A stretch of DNA of 64,000 bases, taken from JAGVSR01 sp964458265. Lineage in GTDB: Bacteria > Pseudomonadota > Alphaproteobacteria > Rhizobiales > Hyphomicrobiaceae. The stretch is from contig CAYWIF010000010.1 of the NCBI GenBank assembly GCA_964458265.1, positions 1-64,000 of the forward strand, read 5' to 3'. The position numbers and the translations under genes were made by a program. Of the stretch, positions 60,248 through 64,000 are shown piece after piece. Position 1 is the stretch's first letter, and every line of letters starts with the position of its first letter. The notes under the pieces were generated by a model. The model did not search any database. It was given only the letters and a program-made list of their open reading frames with translations, and was not told where the DNA came from.

Positions 60248-63010
60248 TTGGCAGACAAACGCGACGACGACCAAAACGGCGGCGACGGCCCGAGCGACAT
60301 TCGCCCGGTGCAGATCATCGACGAGATGAAGCGCTCGTATCTCGAGTACGCGATGAGCGTGATCATCTCGCGCGCGCTGCCGGATGTGCGCGACGGCCTG
60401 AAGCCCGTCCACCGCCGCATCCTCTATGCCATGAACCAACTCGGCCTGGAGCCGACGAAGAAGCACATCAAGTCTGCCAAGGTCGTCGGCGAGGTGATGG
60501 GCGATTTCCATCCGCATGGGAACCTCGCGATCTACGACGCCCTCGTGCGTCTGGCGCAGGACTTTTCGATGCGGGTGCCGCTGGTCGACGGCCAGGGGAA
60601 TTTCGGGTCGGTCGACGGCGATCCGCCGGCGGCGGAACGCTATACGGAAAGCCGGCTGACCAAGGCGGCCATGACTCTCCTCGACGACCTCGACAAGGAT
60701 ACGGTCGAGTTCAAGCCGAACTACGATGATCGCCTTTTGGAACCGTCGGTTCTGCCGGCGAAGTTTCCCAACCTGCTCGTCAACGGGGCGGGCGGGATCG
60801 CGGTCGGCATGGCCACGAACATACCGCCGCACAATCTGGGTGAAGTGATCGATGCGTGCCTCGCGCATCTCGACAATCCGGAAATCACCATCGATGAGTT
60901 GTGTCAGATCCTGCCCGGTCCCGACTTTCCGACGGGCGGCATGATCCTCGGGCGGGGCGGAATTCTGTCGGCCTATCACAAGGGCCGCGGCTCGATCATC
61001 ATGCGGGCGAAGGTGCACACCGAGAACGTTCGCAAAGACCGCGAGGCGCTCGTCGTCACGGCCATTCCGTATCAGGTCAACAAGAAGACGTTGATCGAGA
61101 AAATTGCCGATCTAGTGCGCGAGAAGCGTGTGGAAGGCATTTCCGACCTGTGGGACGAAAGCAATCGCGAGGGCATGCGCATCGTCATCGAATTGAAGCG
61201 CGATGCCATTTCCGACGTGGTGCTCAATCAGCTTTGGCGGTTTTCCGATCTGCAGACGACGTTTGGCGCCAACATGATCGCGCTCAATGGCGGGCGGCCG
61301 GAGCAGCTTAATCTCAAGGACATGATCGAGGCGTTCACGAATTTCCGTCAGGAAGTGGTGACGCGGCGAACGAAGTTCCTGCTGCACAAGGCCCGCGACC
61401 GGGCGCACGTATTGGTGGGTCTTGCCATTGCGGTCGCCAACATCGACGAGGTGATCAAGCTCATCCGCTTCGCGCCTTCGCCGGCGGAGGCCAAAGAGCA
61501 GCTGATGGCGCGCGACTGGCCGGCAAAGGACATGGCGCCGCTGATCGAACTCATCGCCGATCCGCGGCACCGCCTGGCGGAGGACGAAACGTACCGGCTC
61601 TCCGACGAGCAGGCGAAAGCCATTCTCGAACTGCGCCTGGCGCGCCTTACAGCGCTGGGCCGCGATGAAATTTCCGACGAGTTGAAGAAGCTCGCCGAGG
61701 AGATCCGAGATTATCTCAATATTCTCTCGTCGCGGGCGCGCATCTTCGACATCATCCGCACGGAACTCTCCGACATCAAGACGCAGTTCGCGACGCCGCG
61801 GAAGACGGAGATCGTGGACATCGAGGGCGAGGTCGAGGACGAGGATCTCATCCAGCGCGAGGACGTGGTCGTCACGGTGAGCCACAAGGGCTACATCAAG
61901 CGCGTGCCGCTTTCGACGTACCGCGCGCAACGGCGCGGCGGCAAGGGCCGGTCCGGGATGGCGACGCGGGATGAGGATTTCGTGACACAGATGTTCGTCA
62001 CGTCCACGCATACGCCGGTGTTGTTCTTCTCATCGCGGGGCATGTGCTACCGCATGAAGGTGTGGCGTCTGCCGGCTGCGACACCGCAGTCGACGGGCAA
62101 GGCGCTCGTCAATCTACTGCCGCTCGAAGCGGGCGAGATCATCACCTCGATCCTGCTGCTGCCGGAAGACGACAGCACGTGGGGACAGCTCGAACTCGTG
62201 TTTGCGACGCGGTCGGGCAATATCCGGCGGAATTCCCTGACGGACTTCGAGAACATCAACCGCAACGGCAAGATCGCGATGAAGCTCGACGCCGACTGGG
62301 GGAAGGGGGGTGACCGCATCGTGTCGGTCGCAATCGCGCGGCCGGGCGACGACGTGGTGCTGACCACGACACAGGGCCAGTGCATCCGCTTCCTGATCGG
62401 TGAAGAAGTGCGACTCTTCAAGGGCCGCGATAGCGACGGCGTGCGCGGCATTCGCCTGGAGGAGGGCGACGAGGTGATCTCGATGGCAATCCTCAACCAC
62501 GTCGAGGCCTCGCCAGCGGAACGCGTCGCTTACCTCAAGCAGGCAGCCGCGATGCGGCGGGCAACGGGCGACGAGGATGCGGAGGCCAACGGGAGCGAGG
62601 CCGAGCCGGAGGAGGGTTCGGACGAAAGCGCCGATCTAACGCCGGAGCGGTATGCGGAACTGGGTGCGCGCGAGCAGTTCGTGCTGACCGTTTCGGAGCG
62701 CGGGTTCGGCAAGCGGACATCGAGCTATGAATTCCGCACCAGTGGGCGCGGCGGCAAGGGTATCGTCGCAATGGTGGTCAACGAGCGTAACGGCAACCTC
62801 GTGGCGTCCTTCCCCATCGAACACACCGACCAGATCATGCTGGTGACCGACGGCGGACAGCTTATCCGAACGCCTGTCGACGATGTACGGATCGCCGGGC
62901 GCAATACGCAAGGCGTGCGCATCTTCAAGACCGATGCGGAGGAAAGCGTAGTGTCGGTCGAGCGGCTTTCGGAGCCGGAAGCCGATGAGGAGGCCGGCGA
63001 GGACGCGTAA
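60248..63010 (+). CDS. gyrA: DNA gyrase subunit A
   Basis: 920 residues from TTG 60248 with gaggac upstream. The catalytic Tyr132 is in AERYTESRLTKA, and the C-terminal GyrA box QRRGGKGRSG is present. The C-terminal wheel carries an acidic insert (DEDAEANGSEAEPEEGSDE). In the quinolone-resistance-determining region the sequence is HPHGNLAIYDAL: Asn92 and Leu93 stand where E. coli has Asp82 and Ser83, while Asp97 (E. coli Asp87) is kept. Confidence 0.97.
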   Translation: MADKRDDDQNGGDGPSDIRPVQIIDEMKRSYLEYAMSVIISRALPDVRDGLKPVHRRILYAMNQLGLEPTKKHIKSAKVVGEVMGDFHPHGNLAIYDALVRLAQDFSMRVPLVDGQGNFGSVDGDPPAAERYTESRLTKAAMTLLDDLDKDTVEFKPNYDDRLLEPSVLPAKFPNLLVNGAGGIAVGMATNIPPHNLGEVIDACLAHLDNPEITIDELCQILPGPDFPTGGMILGRGGILSAYHKGRGSIIMRAKVHTENVRKDREALVVTAIPYQVNKKTLIEKIADLVREKRVEGISDLWDESNREGMRIVIELKRDAISDVVLNQLWRFSDLQTTFGANMIALNGGRPEQLNLKDMIEAFTNFRQEVVTRRTKFLLHKARDRAHVLVGLAIAVANIDEVIKLIRFAPSPAEAKEQLMARDWPAKDMAPLIELIADPRHRLAEDETYRLSDEQAKAILELRLARLTALGRDEISDELKKLAEEIRDYLNILSSRARIFDIIRTELSDIKTQFATPRKTEIVDIEGEVEDEDLIQREDVVVTVSHKGYIKRVPLSTYRAQRRGGKGRSGMATRDEDFVTQMFVTSTHTPVLFFSSRGMCYRMKVWRLPAATPQSTGKALVNLLPLEAGEIITSILLLPEDDSTWGQLELVFATRSGNIRRNSLTDFENINRNGKIAMKLDADWGKGGDRIVSVAIARPGDDVVLTTTQGQCIRFLIGEEVRLFKGRDSDGVRGIRLEEGDEVISMAILNHVEASPAERVAYLKQAAAMRRATGDEDAEANGSEAEPEEGSDESADLTPERYAELGAREQFVLTVSERGFGKRTSSYEFRTSGRGGKGIVAMVVNERNGNLVASFPIEHTDQIMLVTDGGQLIRTPVDDVRIAGRNTQGVRIFKTDAEESVVSVERLSEPEADEEAGEDA

Positions 63011-63147
63011 CGGCGCCTCGCGGCAACGGTTGCCGGTGATGCCGGGCGGCCGGGGATGCAGGACGGCCACGACCTGCGTTCATCTTAACCCCACCAGTCT
63101 GGGGAACGCAGCTTGCGGGGCTCGTACGGTGCGGGCTAGATGGCCGG

Positions 63148-63654
63148 ATGGCAGCGCGCATCGGTTTTTATTCCGGTTCTTTCGATCCCGTCACTCACGG
63201 CCATACGGACGTGATCGCGCGGGCGTGCAGACTGGTCGATACCCTCGTCATCGGGATTGGGACCAACCCCGGCAAGGCGCCGTTGTTCACGGCGGGGGAT
63301 CGTGTCGAGATGCTCGAAGACGAAACACGGGCGATCGCCAAGCGCACCGGAACGGACGTGCGGATCGTCACGTTCCAGGGGTTGGCCGTCGAGGCGGCGC
63401 GAACGCACGGCGCGACGATCATTTTCCGGGGGCTGCGGGACGGCACGGATTTCGACTACGAGATGCAGATGGCCGGTATGAACGGAGAAATGGCCGGCGA
63501 AATCGAGACTGTGTTCGTGGCGGCCTCGCCGAACGTTCGCCACATCGCGGCGAATCTCGTGCGGGCCGTGGCGCTGATGGGGGGAGATCCCTCGCCGTTC
63601 GTTTCCAAAGCGGTCGCCCAACGGCTGGCCGGAAAGGCCGAACGCAAAGGCTAA
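63148..63654 (+). CDS. coaD: phosphopantetheine adenylyltransferase
   Basis: 168 residues. The nucleotidyltransferase motif FDPVTHGHTDVIARA is at residues 11-25, with FRGLRDGTDFDYEMQMAGMN and VRHIAANLVRAVALMGGD following. It makes dephospho-CoA from 4'-phosphopantetheine. The order gyrA-coaD-peptidyl-prolyl isomerase is common in alphaproteobacteria. Confidence 0.95.
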   Translation: MAARIGFYSGSFDPVTHGHTDVIARACRLVDTLVIGIGTNPGKAPLFTAGDRVEMLEDETRAIAKRTGTDVRIVTFQGLAVEAARTHGATIIFRGLRDGTDFDYEMQMAGMNGEMAGEIETVFVAASPNVRHIAANLVRAVALMGGDPSPFVSKAVAQRLAGKAERKG

Positions 63655-63788
63655 CAGCGACAGGATTGGGCGGCTTTCGGGGCGTGCCTTGCCTTGGCCG
63701 GATGGAGCCGCCATAAGGGCGCCATGCGTCCGGCCGTTTATGCGGCCGTGCAACGATCGCTTATCCAGGGCCCGAGGACCTTTTGCCG

Positions 63789-64000
63789 ATGCGCTTGACC
63801 GCCTTTTTATCGTTCGCCGTCGTGGCTTTCGGACTTGCGGCCTGTGGCGGCTCATCGACGGCCGAAATCAGCGGAGCAGCTACGGGGGCGAATCCGGTCG
63901 GAGCGGGGGCCGGCGGCGGTGACGTTCTCGTTCTCGAACTGACGACGGGGACCGTGAAGATCAAGCTGCGGCCGGATCTGGCCCCGCAGCATGTGGCGCG
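63789..64000 (+). CDS. cyclophilin-type peptidyl-prolyl isomerase lipoprotein (partial)
   Basis: The first 70 codons are inside the window and the gene runs off the right edge. The lipoprotein signal MRLTAFLSFAVVAFGLAAC is followed by a Gly/Ala linker and VLVLELTTGTVKIKLRPDLA, the first strand of a PpiB-like cyclophilin. SD gagga is upstream. Confidence 0.82.
   Translation, partial: MRLTAFLSFAVVAFGLAACGGSSTAEISGAATGANPVGAGAGGGDVLVLELTTGTVKIKLRPDLAPQHVA

Overview
The window is a high-GC alphaproteobacterial chromosome segment, most likely from the order Hyphomicrobiales (Rhizobiales). The evidence is a gene transfer agent (GTA) type tail cluster, a feuP/feuQ-like pair next to cytochrome c maturation genes in the order ccmI-ccmE-ccmF-ccmH, then degP, a two-component pair and glnE, and a GAAC-N7-GAAC LexA-type box before ssb. 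I cannot name the genus. I see no rRNA, tRNA, CRISPR array, integrase or insertion sequence.

1-10.9 kb: the tail half of a GTA or GTA-like prophage: head-tail connector, adaptor, tail terminator, tail tube, chaperones, short tape measure, distal tail, hub, NlpC/P60 peptidase and the roughly 1300-residue megatron. It ends in one reading frame that joins an amidase-like domain, a GH108 muramidase and a holin-like membrane segment. That segment has its own internal Shine-Dalgarno and ATG. Terminase, portal and capsid genes must lie to the left. The first 500 bases are non-coding and packed with direct and inverted repeats that recur near 49.8 kb.

11-30.3 kb: a FeuN/FeuP/FeuQ-like regulatory set, a glycine-zipper lipoprotein, the haem lyase genes ccmIEFH, a secreted serine protease, DegP, a second two-component pair and GlnE. 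These are followed by an operon of a six-EF-hand exported protein, an ECF sigma factor, a membrane anti-sigma-like protein and a CnrX-like periplasmic sensor. Last comes a histidine kinase with a degenerate ATP-binding domain.

30.4-40 kb: aminopeptidase N, then ethanolamine use (EutR-like regulator, permease, EutB, EutC), then a divergent Lrp-type regulator and alanine dehydrogenase with a perfect palindrome between them.

40-50.5 kb: mostly small exported or lipid-anchored proteins of unknown function, including two pairs of local paralogues. Mixed in are a thioesterase, a Crp/Fnr regulator, an acyltransferase and a BLUF blue-light receptor.

50.5-64 kb: uvrA, then about 5 kb of accessory genes (a pair of 95-residue secreted paralogues, a YkgJ-type cysteine cluster protein, a broken outer-membrane protein gene), then ssb, a PRC-barrel protein, gyrA, coaD and the start of a cyclophilin lipoprotein gene. 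GyrA carries Asn-Leu where E. coli has Asp82-Ser83 in its quinolone-determining region.
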